A DNA stretch of 64,000 nucleotides from Streptomyces sp. NBC_01381. Lineage in GTDB: Bacteria > Actinomycetota > Actinomycetes > Streptomycetales > Streptomycetaceae. The stretch covers positions 3,658,001 through 3,722,000 of the forward strand of contig NZ_JAPEPI010000001.1 in the NCBI RefSeq assembly GCF_026340305.1. The letters are read 5' to 3'. The translations under genes were made by a program, and so were the position numbers. The notes under the pieces were generated by a model that worked only from the letters and a program-made list of their open reading frames with translations, searched no databases and was not told the DNA's origin. This document shows, in pieces, positions 25,827-34,680 of this stretch. The first letter of the stretch is position 1; each line of letters starts with the position of its first letter.

Positions 25827-26497
25827 GCGTTCGACGCCGCCCGTTGCCCGTCCGGCAGGAACAGGGTGTCCTCCAGGCCGACGCGGGTCGCGAGGCCGAG
25901 CCGCCCCGCCACACGGAGGACCGGCCACGCCCCGCCCTCCTCGCCGTGCAGCAGGACGGGGCGGCCGTGCGCGGGGCCGATCGCGGCGAGCAGCGCGCGG
26001 GCCGACTCCGGGGCCGTCCCGGGGTCGGGGTCCGTCACCTCGGCGAGGACCCGCAGGACGCGCGGGCCGAGCGGGGATGCGGCGAACCGCCGCGCGCCGT
26101 CCGTGCCGGACCACAGGCCCGCCTCGACGCCCACGCCCCGGTCGAGCAGCGCCTGGGCCACCGCTTCCGCGCCCGGCTCGTGCCAGTTGACCGACGCGTG
26201 GTCGGGGAGCACCGTCCAGGCGCGGATCAGCGCCACCCGCCGGCCGGGATCCGTTTCGGCCCACGCGCCGGTGGTCACCCCTATAGGGACGGAGGCCGCC
26301 GCACGTACCGCGTCGAGCGTGGCCGCAACCGCGCTCGGCGCCAACGTGTCTTGTCCACAAGGGGACTTGGGGTGTACATGGACATCCCGCGCACCGGCCG
26401 CGACGGCCCGCGCCACGGACTCGGCCATCGCCCCGGGCGACACCGGGATCACCGCACCATCGCCCGCCCCGCGGGCGCCGTTCACACAGAGCTGCAT
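25778..26497 (-). CDS. BKACE (DUF849) beta-keto acid cleavage enzyme
   Basis: A 239-residue TIM-barrel protein starting MQLCVNGARGAGDGAVIPVS. The zinc-binding HxH is seen in AAGARDVHVHPKSPCG. Later parts include PIGVTTGAWAETDPGRRVAL and NWHEPGAEAVAQALLDRG, matching the 3-keto-5-aminohexanoate cleavage family. The family condenses a beta-keto acid with acetyl-CoA to give acetoacetate and a new CoA ester. The short form (about 240 residues) is common in actinobacteria. The upstream region is shared with a divergent hypothetical gene 31 bases away. Confidence 0.82.
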   Translation of the reverse strand: MQLCVNGARGAGDGAVIPVSPGAMAESVARAVAAGARDVHVHPKSPCGQDTLAPSAVAATLDAVRAAASVPIGVTTGAWAETDPGRRVALIRAWTVLPDHASVNWHEPGAEAVAQALLDRGVGVEAGLWSGTDGARRFAASPLGPRVLRVLAEVTDPDPGTAPESARALLAAIGPAHGRPVLLHGEEGGAWPVLRVAGRLGLATRVGLEDTLFLPDGQRAASNAQLVSAALAELSAASQ

Positions 26498-26528
26498 CAC
26501 CACAGGACAACACACAGGGGGAGGGCCG

Positions 26529-27050
26529 ATGGGAATCGCCGTCTGCTCGTTGAAGTGGGAAGCCGCGAGGACAGGGCCACAGAAGATCACGTACGACAGC
26601 GACGGCTACCACCTCGTGCGGTTTCCGTACGACGACGCCGAGGAGTCGTACGACCCGTGGCACATGCACGACCCCGGCAAGGGGCACACCACCAGCCCGT
26701 CCCGGTTCCCGGATGCCCGCTCCGGGCTCATCTGGCCCAGTCACGACGGCTGGGGCACCCTGTCCGCGATGATCTTCTGGGGAGCGGACGACCGGTGTAC
26801 GGAGTACCGGACGCGCTACGTACGTGATCCGCTCGGCGGCGCGACGGGGTACGACTCGACGGCCACCACCGACTGGGTGCCCACCCGGGGCGGGCAGTAC
26901 CGGACGTACAGCTGGCAGATGTTCGTGCATCCGCAGACGCCGGTCGGCCTGAAGGTGTCGGCGCGCGGCGCCGGCGACGTGAAGATCGCCGCGCCGCTCG
27001 TGCTCGCCGAGTTCAAGCTGGCCGTCCAGACGGACGTCATGACCCCCTGA
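26529..27050 (+). CDS. hypothetical protein
   Basis: A 173-residue soluble protein, not recognised. ATG 26529 is preceded by GGGGGAGGG. It contains DDAEESYDPWHMHDPGKGHT and GWGTLSAMIFWGADDRCTEY, and ends with a predicted beta-rich VGLKVSARGAGDVKIAAPLV. No known catalytic motif. It is divergent from the BKACE gene and may share its promoter region. Confidence 0.72.
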   Translation: MGIAVCSLKWEAARTGPQKITYDSDGYHLVRFPYDDAEESYDPWHMHDPGKGHTTSPSRFPDARSGLIWPSHDGWGTLSAMIFWGADDRCTEYRTRYVRDPLGGATGYDSTATTDWVPTRGGQYRTYSWQMFVHPQTPVGLKVSARGAGDVKIAAPLVLAEFKLAVQTDVMTP

Positions 27051-27090
27051 ACACCTTCTGATCAGGCTGAAACGGTTCTGATGGTTCTGA

Positions 27091-27699
27091 TCAGGCGGAG
27101 ACCAGTGGCCGTTCCCGCCTCGTTCGCGCCCGTGCCGTCGTCGCGGGCGTGAGCACCGGAATCGGCACCACGATCCCGCAGTTCGTGCAGACCGGGCCCG
27201 AGGACGGCTCGTGCGCCAGGCCGTGCTTCCAGACGAGTTCGGGCCGCACACACACCGGGCAGACCGTGCCGGGGTCCCGTTCGAGCGCCGCTATCAGCCG
27301 GTGGAGCACCTCGGCGAGCGGCTCGGAGGGATGGATGCCGGGGTCGTCGCACCAGGCGACGCCGCAGCCGCCCCACGTGCACCGGTGCCAGTCGTCCACA
27401 CTGCCCGGCCGGCGCAGACCGTCGTGCTTCTCCTTGCGGCGGCGCTCCGCGAAGCCCTCTTCGTAGGCGAGCCAGACCGCCCGCGCCGCCTCCAGTTCGT
27501 CGAGCGCCGCCACGAGCCGCGCCGGGTCGGGCGACCGGTCCTCGGGCCCGAAGCCCGCCCGGGAGCACAGATGGTCCCAGGTCGCCCGGTGGCCATAAGG
27601 GGCGAACCTCTCCAGGCACTTGCGCAGCGAGTACCGCCGCAGCGCCAGATCGCTCTGCGGATCACGCACCTGTCTCGCGAGACTCCGGAATCCGGCCAT
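27091..27699 (-). CDS. hypothetical protein with C-terminal zinc-ribbon-like cysteines
   Basis: A 202-residue protein starting MAGFRSLARQVRDPQSDLAL, with GGAGG 12 bases upstream. A helical, arginine-rich N-terminal half (RYSLRKCLERFAPYGHRATW) is followed by CTWGGCGVAWCDDPGIHP and two CxxC knuckles, CPVC and CTNC, which could bind zinc. Not recognised. It may be a nucleic-acid-associated protein, but nothing proves it. Confidence 0.7.
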   Translation of the reverse strand: MAGFRSLARQVRDPQSDLALRRYSLRKCLERFAPYGHRATWDHLCSRAGFGPEDRSPDPARLVAALDELEAARAVWLAYEEGFAERRRKEKHDGLRRPGSVDDWHRCTWGGCGVAWCDDPGIHPSEPLAEVLHRLIAALERDPGTVCPVCVRPELVWKHGLAHEPSSGPVCTNCGIVVPIPVLTPATTARARTRRERPLVSA

Positions 27700-27833
27700 C
27701 GCCCTGCACCTCCGTCGCACGTTCTCGGACGTTGCCGAGTAGACGTATCGACACGCGATTCGGCTCCCTCGACTTCCATCCGATTTTCGATGGCAGACAT
27801 AAGGCGACGGTGAGCTGAAGCTATGTGGGGAGG

Positions 27834-29096
27834 TCAGGCAAGGGCGATCCGTCCCGCGGCGAACACGACGCGCGCCAGTTCCTCATGGCAGATGTCGCTG
27901 TGCGCGCCGGCGGGCGGACCGCCGCGCCGCACCACCGCCGCCGCGTCCACGCTCACGCACCCCTTGGCGGGGATGGCCCGGCCCAGCTTGATGCGCTTGG
28001 CGCCGTCGACCGCGCGGATCCCGTTGTAGCCGATGGCGCCCCAGCGCTCCCACAGGCCCAGGAAGGTCGAGGAGTCCCCCGCGATCTTCGAGGCGAGCGG
28101 ATAGATCTTGCCCAGGGCGTCGTCGTGGCGTGAGTAGCAGGACACTAGCGGGCCGTCGATGCGGCGCTGTACGCCGTGCAGCGCACCGGCCCGGCGCGGG
28201 TCGTGCGGCAGCCGGCCGGAGAACGCGTAGTGCGAGAAGGCGCCTTGGAGCAGCGTCGTCGACTTCACGCCGCGCACCGACTCCGGCATTCCGCGCAGCG
28301 CGTACGACACGAGCCGCGCGCCGAAGCTGTGCCCGATGAGATGCACCCGCAGCGCGGGCGCGTCGCCGACCAGCAGCCCGACCGTGGGGCCGAGGCCCAG
28401 CTGGCCCACCGTGCCCGCCCGGCGCTTCATCGCGTAGTAGCTGGCCTGGCGCAGGAGTTCGTGCGCCCCGTTCCAGAGCCGCTTGCGCAGACTCCCGAAG
28501 AGTTCCTGCTGCCCCGTGCCCTCCATCGCGGCGGCGAACAGCTCGCACACCTCGACGGCGTCGTCGGTCAGCATGGCCGGCTCGCCGCTCCAGATGTCGT
28601 CGGCGAAGCGCCGCGCGGGGCTGTTCTCGTGCACGGAGACGAGATCGCGTACGTGGCGGCCGTACTCGTAGAGGCGGGACGCGACCCCGGAGCGCTCGGC
28701 CAACAGGGCGCCGATGCGCTCCAGTTCGTCGTCATGGCCGGGGAACGTCGCGGCGAGCAGCCGCCGGGTCGGCTCGTCGAGCAGGGGCCCCGCACCCGCG
28801 CCCGCGGCGGCCGCGGCGGAGCGCTCGAAGTCGGGGATCGGCTCGTCGGGGAAGCGGATCGCGGGCCAGATCACGCCCACGTATCCCAGGCGTACGCCCG
28901 TGCCCGCGAGGCCTTGGCAGGGGGCGAAGAACCGCCGGTAGAGGTCGGTCGCCATGTCCTGGTCGTTGTTCCAGCCGTGCGCGAGGACGAGCAGATCGGT
29001 GACGCGCTCGCGGGCCACCCCGGCGATGAGGCGGTCGCGCTGCGCGGTGTCGGCATCCCCGTCGGCGTCGAAGGTCAGTTCCCAGTAGGGCTCCAC
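27834..29096 (-). CDS. alpha/beta-hydrolase-like protein
   Basis: A 420-residue protein, starting at GTG 29096 (MEPYWELTFDADGDADTAQR). An oxyanion-type LLVLAHGWNNDQDMATDLYR segment lies near residue 35, and the nucleophile elbow GHSFGARLVSYALRGMPESV near residue 250. These support a serine hydrolase of the lipase-like alpha/beta fold. The long central insertion has no recognised domain. Related Streptomyces proteins are sometimes labelled serine-threonine kinases, but no kinase motif is present. Substrate unknown. Confidence 0.7.
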   Translation of the reverse strand: MEPYWELTFDADGDADTAQRDRLIAGVARERVTDLLVLAHGWNNDQDMATDLYRRFFAPCQGLAGTGVRLGYVGVIWPAIRFPDEPIPDFERSAAAAAGAGAGPLLDEPTRRLLAATFPGHDDELERIGALLAERSGVASRLYEYGRHVRDLVSVHENSPARRFADDIWSGEPAMLTDDAVEVCELFAAAMEGTGQQELFGSLRKRLWNGAHELLRQASYYAMKRRAGTVGQLGLGPTVGLLVGDAPALRVHLIGHSFGARLVSYALRGMPESVRGVKSTTLLQGAFSHYAFSGRLPHDPRRAGALHGVQRRIDGPLVSCYSRHDDALGKIYPLASKIAGDSSTFLGLWERWGAIGYNGIRAVDGAKRIKLGRAIPAKGCVSVDAAAVVRRGGPPAGAHSDICHEELARVVFAAGRIALA

Positions 29097-29154
29097 GCGG
29101 GCATCGTCCTGCGGCCCCGCGGCTCTGACCAGAGGTCCTGCACGGTGGGTCGCA

Positions 29155-29199
29155 CGCGTGGGGCAGGTGCCGTCCCCCGGACGGCACCTGCCCCACGCG
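29155..29199. terminator. strong hairpin terminator (21-bp perfect stem)
   Basis: Arms at 29155-29175 and 29179-29199 are perfectly complementary with a CCC loop; the arm includes GTGGGGCAGGTGCCGTCC. It lies just past the stop codon of the membrane protein at 29215 (minus) and upstream of the hydrolase gene, so it should insulate the two. Confidence 0.85.
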
Positions 29200-29214
29200 G
29201 TCACCGGCCGTCGG

Positions 29215-29805
29215 CTAGCCGGTGGCCTTCTGCGCCCGTGCGAAGCGGTTGACGGGCGGCAGCCAGCACAGAACGATCGCCGCGATGGCCGCGAACACCG
29301 CCACGCGGCTCGTCCACAGGACCGAGTCGGGCTCGTAGTCGCCGAGGATCAGGAGGTGCGGGAACAGGGCGATCACGGCCCAGATCGTGATGAGGACGCG
29401 GGCCCAGACGGCGGCCTTCTTGCGGGCGGCGAGCGCGAAGATCAGCAGGCAGACCGCGGTGAATATCGCGAAGCCGGCACGGGCGGACAGGGTGCCCGCG
29501 CGGTCGCTGATCATCTCGTCCCAGATGGGACCCGAGAGGGCCTTGATGTCCGCCGCTGAGGTCCCCGAGGGCAGTCCGACGACGTCCGGGTGGTCCTGGA
29601 TGACGTCGTTGATGTTCTCCTCGGCCATGTCCTCGCCGCCGGCGAAGACGAGGGCGGCGCCGATGATCGCGGCGACCGCGGAGAGGACCGTGGTCCACAC
29701 CAGAGCGGTGAGGGTGCCGGGTCGCCTGACCGCGCGGCCCGAGTGGCTCGCAGGGCCCGCGGGGTGGGGACCGTGGTGCGCGGGTGCGGCCTGGTAATGG
29801 CTCAC
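29215..29805 (-). CDS. hypothetical four-helix membrane protein
   Basis: A 196-residue protein starting at GTG 29805 with TGAGGAGA upstream. A histidine/proline-rich N-terminus (SHYQAAPAHHGPHPAGPASH) precedes four hydrophobic segments: ALVWTTVLSAVAAIIGAALV, AGFAIFTAVCLLIFALAA, VLITIWAVIALFPHLLIL and RVAVFAAIAAIVLCWLPP. An extracellular loop carries DDV-type acidic residues. Function unknown; it resembles many small Streptomyces membrane proteins with proline-rich cytosolic tails. Confidence 0.75.
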   Translation of the reverse strand: MSHYQAAPAHHGPHPAGPASHSGRAVRRPGTLTALVWTTVLSAVAAIIGAALVFAGGEDMAEENINDVIQDHPDVVGLPSGTSAADIKALSGPIWDEMISDRAGTLSARAGFAIFTAVCLLIFALAARKKAAVWARVLITIWAVIALFPHLLILGDYEPDSVLWTSRVAVFAAIAAIVLCWLPPVNRFARAQKATG

Positions 29806-29867
29806 GAGCGTAAGTCTCCTCAGAGATGATTGGTCGAGCGGGATTGGCTCGACCATTCCACGGGTAC

Positions 29868-29996
29868 CGGGAACGCATCCAGCTTTTTCTGGAAGAAATC
29901 GCCAGATAATTTAGGGTGTTCTCCGGATCAGTTTCTACGGCGGCTATGCTGCAATGCCATAAAACACAAAGGAGTCGGAGAGCGAGTCGCCGAGCA
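29868..29996 (+). promoter_or_regulatory. A/T-rich promoter region of the LysR-like gene
   Basis: The stretch is unusually A/T-rich for this genome. It holds a small inverted repeat CCAG-CTTTTT-CTGG near 29880 and an AAAGGAG ribosome site about 25 bases before the start. It is a likely promoter or regulator-binding region for the divergent genes on each side. Confidence 0.4.
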
Positions 29997-31015
29997 TGGC
30001 CTTATCCGGTCCGCAGCAGTACCCCACGGAGCTGCTGGACACCACGATGGATCAATTACGTACGCTGCTCGCCGTGCACGAGACGGGCACGGCGCTCGCC
30101 GCCGCCCGGCAGCTGGGGCGCGAGCAGTCCAGCGTGCAGAAGCAGCTGGACACGATGAACCGCACCTTCGGAGCGCTGTGCGGCGAAGCCCTCGTCCTGA
30201 AGCGGGGGCGCGGCAAGGACGTCCTGTTCACCCCCACCGGCGAGACCCTCGTCGACCTGGCAAGGCGCACGCTCGGCCAGTGGACCGAGGGTCTGCACGA
30301 CGCGCGCCGCCGCCTCGGGCGCACCCTGTCGGTCGGCTCCACCCGCTACACGCTGGGGTTTCTCCTGGACGCGGTGGAGCGGGTGAGCGACGCCTACGAA
30401 CGCCGCGGCGTCGATCTGAAGGTCACCCATGTCCGCACCGGGGACCTCTTCGCCAAGCTGCGGAGCAAGGAACTCGACCTGGTCTGCGGCAGTGTCGTGG
30501 TCATCGAGGGCGAGGAGGCCGAGCTCGATCCCTACGAGGTCATCGAGTGGCGGCGCAGCGGACTCTCGCTGCTCACGAACCTGCCCGACGACCGCCTTCC
30601 GGGGTCTTCGGTCGGCGCGAGCGAACTGCCCAAGCTGCCGCTCGTGGTGTCGGCCGGCGGTCTGATCGGCCGCTTCCTGACCTCCTGGTACGGCGCCGAC
30701 TACCGCAAGGAGCTGTCCATCGCCGCCGAGATAGAGGCCGCGCACTACGGCTTCGAGCTGCTGCGATCGGGCGTGGTCAGCGGGGCGATGCTGGTCACGC
30801 GGGGCATCGCCGAGGCCGCCGAGAGCGGCAGCCTCCCGGAGGCCGGGGGGCTGCGGCGGCTCGACGTCATCGGCGACGTGGGACCGCGGACGGAGGTGCT
30901 CGTGGGTGTGTTCACGCGGCGCGGCGACCGCGATTCCTACGATTCGGGGCATCCCTTGAACCTGCTCTGCGACGCGCTCGCCAAGGAGAATGAGCGGTGG
31001 TGGCTCAGTCGCTGA
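29996..31015 (+). CDS. LysR-type transcriptional regulator
   Basis: A 339-residue protein. The N-terminal winged HTH is a divergent LysR form: MDQLRTLLAVHETGTALAAA then QLGREQSSVQKQLDTMNRTF and LFTPTGETLVDLARRTL. The C-terminal periplasmic-binding-protein-like domain contains LSVGSTRYTLGFLLDAVERV, SKELDLVCGSVVV and GGLIGRFLTSWYG. LysR proteins act as tetramers on divergent promoters. The MHS transporter next to it runs convergently, so its target may be elsewhere. Confidence 0.82.
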   Translation: MALSGPQQYPTELLDTTMDQLRTLLAVHETGTALAAARQLGREQSSVQKQLDTMNRTFGALCGEALVLKRGRGKDVLFTPTGETLVDLARRTLGQWTEGLHDARRRLGRTLSVGSTRYTLGFLLDAVERVSDAYERRGVDLKVTHVRTGDLFAKLRSKELDLVCGSVVVIEGEEAELDPYEVIEWRRSGLSLLTNLPDDRLPGSSVGASELPKLPLVVSAGGLIGRFLTSWYGADYRKELSIAAEIEAAHYGFELLRSGVVSGAMLVTRGIAEAAESGSLPEAGGLRRLDVIGDVGPRTEVLVGVFTRRGDRDSYDSGHPLNLLCDALAKENERWWLSR

Positions 31016-31103
31016 ATTGTCCATTCCGTATATGACCGGAGTATGTGGTCTAGACGTGTGGAGAATTCATCTTGCGCGCGTGCTTCATATTGCATTTACT
31101 CGG

Positions 31104-32465
31104 TTATGCAAGGTCCCGTTCACGGGTTTCCGGCAGGGCGAGCACACACAGCAGGGACACAACCGCCATGGCGCTCACGTACCAGCCGACGGACGAGGAG
31201 CCGAACGCCGACTGCAGCCGTGTCGCGACCAGCGGGGAGACCGCGCCGCCCAGGACGCCGCCCAGGTTGTAGGCGAGCGAGGCGCCCGAGTAGCGCACGT
31301 TCGCGCCGAACAGCTCCGGCAGATAGGCGCCCATCGGGCCGTAGACCACGCCCATGCAGAACAGCGCGCCGCCGACACCGAGCGCCATGAGCACCGGCTG
31401 CTCGGTGTCCAGGAGCGGGAAGAGCACCAGACCCCACACCACCGCGAGCCCCGCCCCCGCCAGGATCAGCTTGCGGCGTCCCGCCCCGTCCGAGCGGGTC
31501 GCGGCGAGCCAGGTGCCGGCCGCGAGGAAGAGACAGGCGACCAGCGAGAGGCCGAGCATCGTGTCGCGGGAGACGCCCAGCGTGCCGGTGGCGTACGCCA
31601 GGCAGTAGGTCGTCGCCGTATAGAAGAGTCCGTACGCGACGATCATCCCGCCCGCGCCGAGCAGCAGTTCGCGCGGATGGCGGCGCAGCACGTCGAGCGC
31701 GGGGACCTTGCTCGCCTCCTGGGCGTCCATGACCTTCGCGAAGACCGGCGTCTCGCTGATCCGCAGGCGCACGAAGAGCCCGACGCCGACCAGCAGGAAG
31801 GAGAGCAGGAACGGCACGCGCCAGCCCCAGCCGCGGAACGCGTCGTCGGAGAGCACGGCGGACAGCAGCCAGAAGACCCCCGTCGCGGCGAAGAACCCGA
31901 CGGACGGGCCGAGTTGGGGGAAGGCGGCGTAGAGCCCGCGCTTCTTCTTCGGCGCGTGCTCCACCGCGAGCAGCGCTGCGCCGCCCCACTCGCCGCCGAG
32001 CCCGATGCCCTGCAGGAAGCGCAACAGGATCAGCAGGACCGGCGCCCAGATGCCCAACGTGTCGTATCCGGGCAGGAGTCCGACTAGCGCCGTCGAGAGC
32101 CCCATGAGCAGCAGCGAGGCCACAAGCACCGACTTGCGTCCCACCCGGTCGCCGAAGTGCCCGAAGACCACGGACCCGATGGGCCGCGCCGCGAACGCCA
32201 CCGCGTACGTGGAGAAGGAGGCGAGGGTGGCGTTGACCGGGTCCAGGGTCGGGAAGAACGCGTCGTTCAGGACGAGGGCGGCCGCCGTGCCATAGATGTA
32301 GAAGTCGTAGAACTCGATGGCCGTCCCGATGAAGGAGGCGACGGCCACCCGGCGCAGGCTCTCCGGACTGCCGTCCGTGTCTTCTCTGTCCTGGACGTCT
32401 TCCGCGGCCTGGACCTGCTGTTTCTCTGCTGCTGTCGGTTCGCTGTGCACGACCGGCACTCTCAC
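31104..32465 (-). CDS. MFS transporter, metabolite:H+ symporter (MHS) type
   Basis: A 453-residue twelve-helix protein, GTG start. Marks: ASFIGTAIEFYDFYIYGTAA in helix 1, FAARPIGSVVFGHFGDRVGR (motif A), LQGIGLGGEWGGAALLAVEH, and the late MGAYLPELFGANVRYSGASL. It is close to shikimate/organic acid-betaine transporters. It is a different paralogue from the one at 14189. The substrate cannot be assigned. It lies downstream of the secreted esterase-like gene on the same strand with a 44-base gap. Confidence 0.87.
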   Translation of the reverse strand: MRVPVVHSEPTAAEKQQVQAAEDVQDREDTDGSPESLRRVAVASFIGTAIEFYDFYIYGTAAALVLNDAFFPTLDPVNATLASFSTYAVAFAARPIGSVVFGHFGDRVGRKSVLVASLLLMGLSTALVGLLPGYDTLGIWAPVLLILLRFLQGIGLGGEWGGAALLAVEHAPKKKRGLYAAFPQLGPSVGFFAATGVFWLLSAVLSDDAFRGWGWRVPFLLSFLLVGVGLFVRLRISETPVFAKVMDAQEASKVPALDVLRRHPRELLLGAGGMIVAYGLFYTATTYCLAYATGTLGVSRDTMLGLSLVACLFLAAGTWLAATRSDGAGRRKLILAGAGLAVVWGLVLFPLLDTEQPVLMALGVGGALFCMGVVYGPMGAYLPELFGANVRYSGASLAYNLGGVLGGAVSPLVATRLQSAFGSSSVGWYVSAMAVVSLLCVLALPETRERDLA

Positions 32466-32509
32466 GTTGGATGTAGGGCACAGTCAATACCTGGAACAGG
32501 CCGTCTCGG

Positions 32510-33841
32510 TCATTGAGACTGCCGGTGTGCCGCCGTGACCCGGTCGAGGTGGATGAGGATGTCGTGCGAGGGCGCGAGCCGGATCCTGTACGGCCCGTCC
32601 GGCCATCCGCTGCCGATGCTGCGCGTCACCCGGGCCTTGCTCAGCCACGCGCGGGTCGGGTCCGGCAGGGAGCGCAGGTCCACGAAGTAGTCGTCGAGGC
32701 GCACCTTGTCGAGCGTGTGCTCGTTCATGCCGCGCGTCGCCGGGCCCACCGTGACGGACTTCCACTTGCCGTTGTCGGGGCCCTGGGCCATGAACGACCC
32801 CTGGTCGAAGGTGAACCCCAGGCTGACGTACCGCTCGCCGAGCCGCTCGCGCAGGAAGGCGCCCTGCATCTTCGGGTAGCGCGGGTCATGACTCTCGTAC
32901 GCCACATGGGCGTTGTGGGCCGACAGGAGCACCTTGTCGCCCGTCCTGCGCTGCCACCAGGCGGTGTTGTCCGCCATGATGCGGTCGCGGTGCAGCATGG
33001 CCTCCTTCGAACCCTCGGGGGTTTCCAGGTCGAAGGCGTAGAGCGTGGCGGTCTGCGAGATCGACCGGGCGTGCTGCAGCGCCCACGCGAACTTCCCGCC
33101 GGGGTGGTCGGGTTGGCGCTGCTTCAGCAGACCGAAGGCCTTCCGTGCCTGCCCGGCCAGCTTCCGCCGCTCCTCCAGCGGCCTGCCCATGTAGGCGTCC
33201 CCGTCCGCGAGGCGGCGGATCGGCGCGTACAACTCCTTGATCCTGGGCAGCAGTTCCGGCTCGTGCGCGCGGACGTACTCCTCAACGCCGCCGAACAACT
33301 CGGCGCCCAGTTCGGGGTAGTTGAGGTCGTTCCCCATGAACCGCAGCTGCTGCCGGTGCGGGTGCTTCTCGTTGTACGCGCGCATCCAGGTCAGCAGCTC
33401 GACGTACTCCTCCGTGTCCCAGGGCGTCTTCGCCAGCTCCTGGTGGACCAGCTCGCGCACGTCGCCATCGCCCCCGCGCACATACGCGTCGAAGCGCAGC
33501 CCCGTCGTCCAGCTGACCTCCTGCGCGAACGTGGTGAAGCCCTTCTCCTCGACCAGATACCGGAACACCCGGTCCTTCATCGTGAAGAACTCGTGCGAGC
33601 CGTGCGTGGCCTCGCCGAGCCCCACCACCGAGGCATCGCCCACCATCCGGCCCAGCGGCCGAAGATCCCGAGTGCTGCCGCCCGGATCGGTGGAGCGCAG
33701 CGGGTGGGCCGCGCGCTCGATCGCCGGGACCGGATCCGCCACCCGGGGCGTCGCGCGGGCGGCCTGGGGAGCGAGCAGCGCCCCCGTCCCGACCGCCGTG
33801 ACCAGCAGGAGCGGGACCCTTCGCCGCGTCACGCCTGTCAT
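32510..33841 (-). CDS. secreted erythromycin-esterase-like protein
   Basis: A 443-residue protein. ATG 33841 follows GAGGTACGGA. A signal peptide is evident: TRRRVPLLLVTAVGTGALLA then PQAARATP. The EreA/ChanT fold segments include VVGLGEATHGSHEFFTMKDR, with the catalytic-type histidine and glutamate, TTFAQEVSWTTGLRFDAYVR, and DKVLLSAHNAHVAYESHDPR. The family hydrolyses macrolactones or related esters in some members, but most have no known substrate. Resistance cannot be inferred. Export distinguishes it from cytosolic EreA. Confidence 0.85.
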   Translation of the reverse strand: MTGVTRRRVPLLLVTAVGTGALLAPQAARATPRVADPVPAIERAAHPLRSTDPGGSTRDLRPLGRMVGDASVVGLGEATHGSHEFFTMKDRVFRYLVEEKGFTTFAQEVSWTTGLRFDAYVRGGDGDVRELVHQELAKTPWDTEEYVELLTWMRAYNEKHPHRQQLRFMGNDLNYPELGAELFGGVEEYVRAHEPELLPRIKELYAPIRRLADGDAYMGRPLEERRKLAGQARKAFGLLKQRQPDHPGGKFAWALQHARSISQTATLYAFDLETPEGSKEAMLHRDRIMADNTAWWQRRTGDKVLLSAHNAHVAYESHDPRYPKMQGAFLRERLGERYVSLGFTFDQGSFMAQGPDNGKWKSVTVGPATRGMNEHTLDKVRLDDYFVDLRSLPDPTRAWLSKARVTRSIGSGWPDGPYRIRLAPSHDILIHLDRVTAAHRQSQ

Positions 33842-33975
33842 TCCGTACCTCCTCGAATCGCCCGTCATCAGCCGGAAACCACGATTCCGGGCGGTCCGCC
33901 GCGCCACCATCCAGCAGGCACCCCAACCCCGGTGGGGTCTGCTCCACCACGGCTCTGGCGTGTACGTTCTCCTCC

Positions 33976-34680
33976 ATGGCGGAATTCGTACTCGTGGCGG
34001 GCGCGTGGCTCGGATCGTGGGCCTGGGACGACGTGGCGCGGGAACTGCGGGCGGCCGGGCACGGCGCCCACCCGCTGACGCTCTCCGGCCTCGCCGACAA
34101 GCAGGGCGTGCCGGCCGGACAGCAGACCCATGTGCGGGACATCGTCGGCGAGGTGGAACGGCTCGGCCTGCGTGATGTCGTCCTCGTCGGGCACAGCTAC
34201 GCGGGCATCCCCGTCGGCCAGGCCGCCGAGCTGATCGGCGACCGGCTCACCCGTGTGGTGTTCGTCGACTCCAACGTCCCCATCGACGGCGAGTCGTTCG
34301 CCTCCGGGTGGTGGCGGGGCCAGGAGGCGTTCGAGGAGACGCTCGCCGAGAACGACGGCTGGTGGCCGCCCCCGGCCGCGGCCGAGTTCGACGGGCAGGG
34401 GCTCGACAGCGAACAGGTCGCCCGGTTCGCGAGCGGCTCGACACCGCACCCCGGCGCCACGCTGACCGAACCCGCGGAGCTCGCCCGCCCGCTCGACGAG
34501 CTCCCGGCGACGTACATCAAATGCCTGCTCGACGGCCGAGAGCCGATGGACGACGTGGCCGAGCTGCTCAAGAGCGAGCGCTGGCGGCTCGTCGAGATGG
34601 ACACCGGCCACTGGCCGATGTTCTCCCAGCCGCGGGAACTGGCAAGGATTCTGCACGCGAGCGCGCGGCGGTCGCTCTAG
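33976..34680 (+). CDS. alpha/beta-fold hydrolase
   Basis: A 234-residue serine hydrolase. It opens FVLVAGAWLGSWAWDDVARE and has the nucleophile elbow VVLVGHSYAGIPVGQAAEL. An aspartate lies in the VFVDSNVPIDGESF segment, and the catalytic histidine in MDTGHWPMFSQPRELARIL. It resembles esterases of the hydroxynitrile-lyase/salicylate esterase group. Its stop overlaps the convergent NamZ-like gene by 3-4 bases. Substrate unknown. Confidence 0.88.
   Translation: MAEFVLVAGAWLGSWAWDDVARELRAAGHGAHPLTLSGLADKQGVPAGQQTHVRDIVGEVERLGLRDVVLVGHSYAGIPVGQAAELIGDRLTRVVFVDSNVPIDGESFASGWWRGQEAFEETLAENDGWWPPPAAAEFDGQGLDSEQVARFASGSTPHPGATLTEPAELARPLDELPATYIKCLLDGREPMDDVAELLKSERWRLVEMDTGHWPMFSQPRELARILHASARRSL

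Noticed and set aside
32510..33841. Macrolide resistance gene
   Set aside because: The erythromycin-esterase family is broad and this member is secreted; resistance cannot be inferred from the fold.
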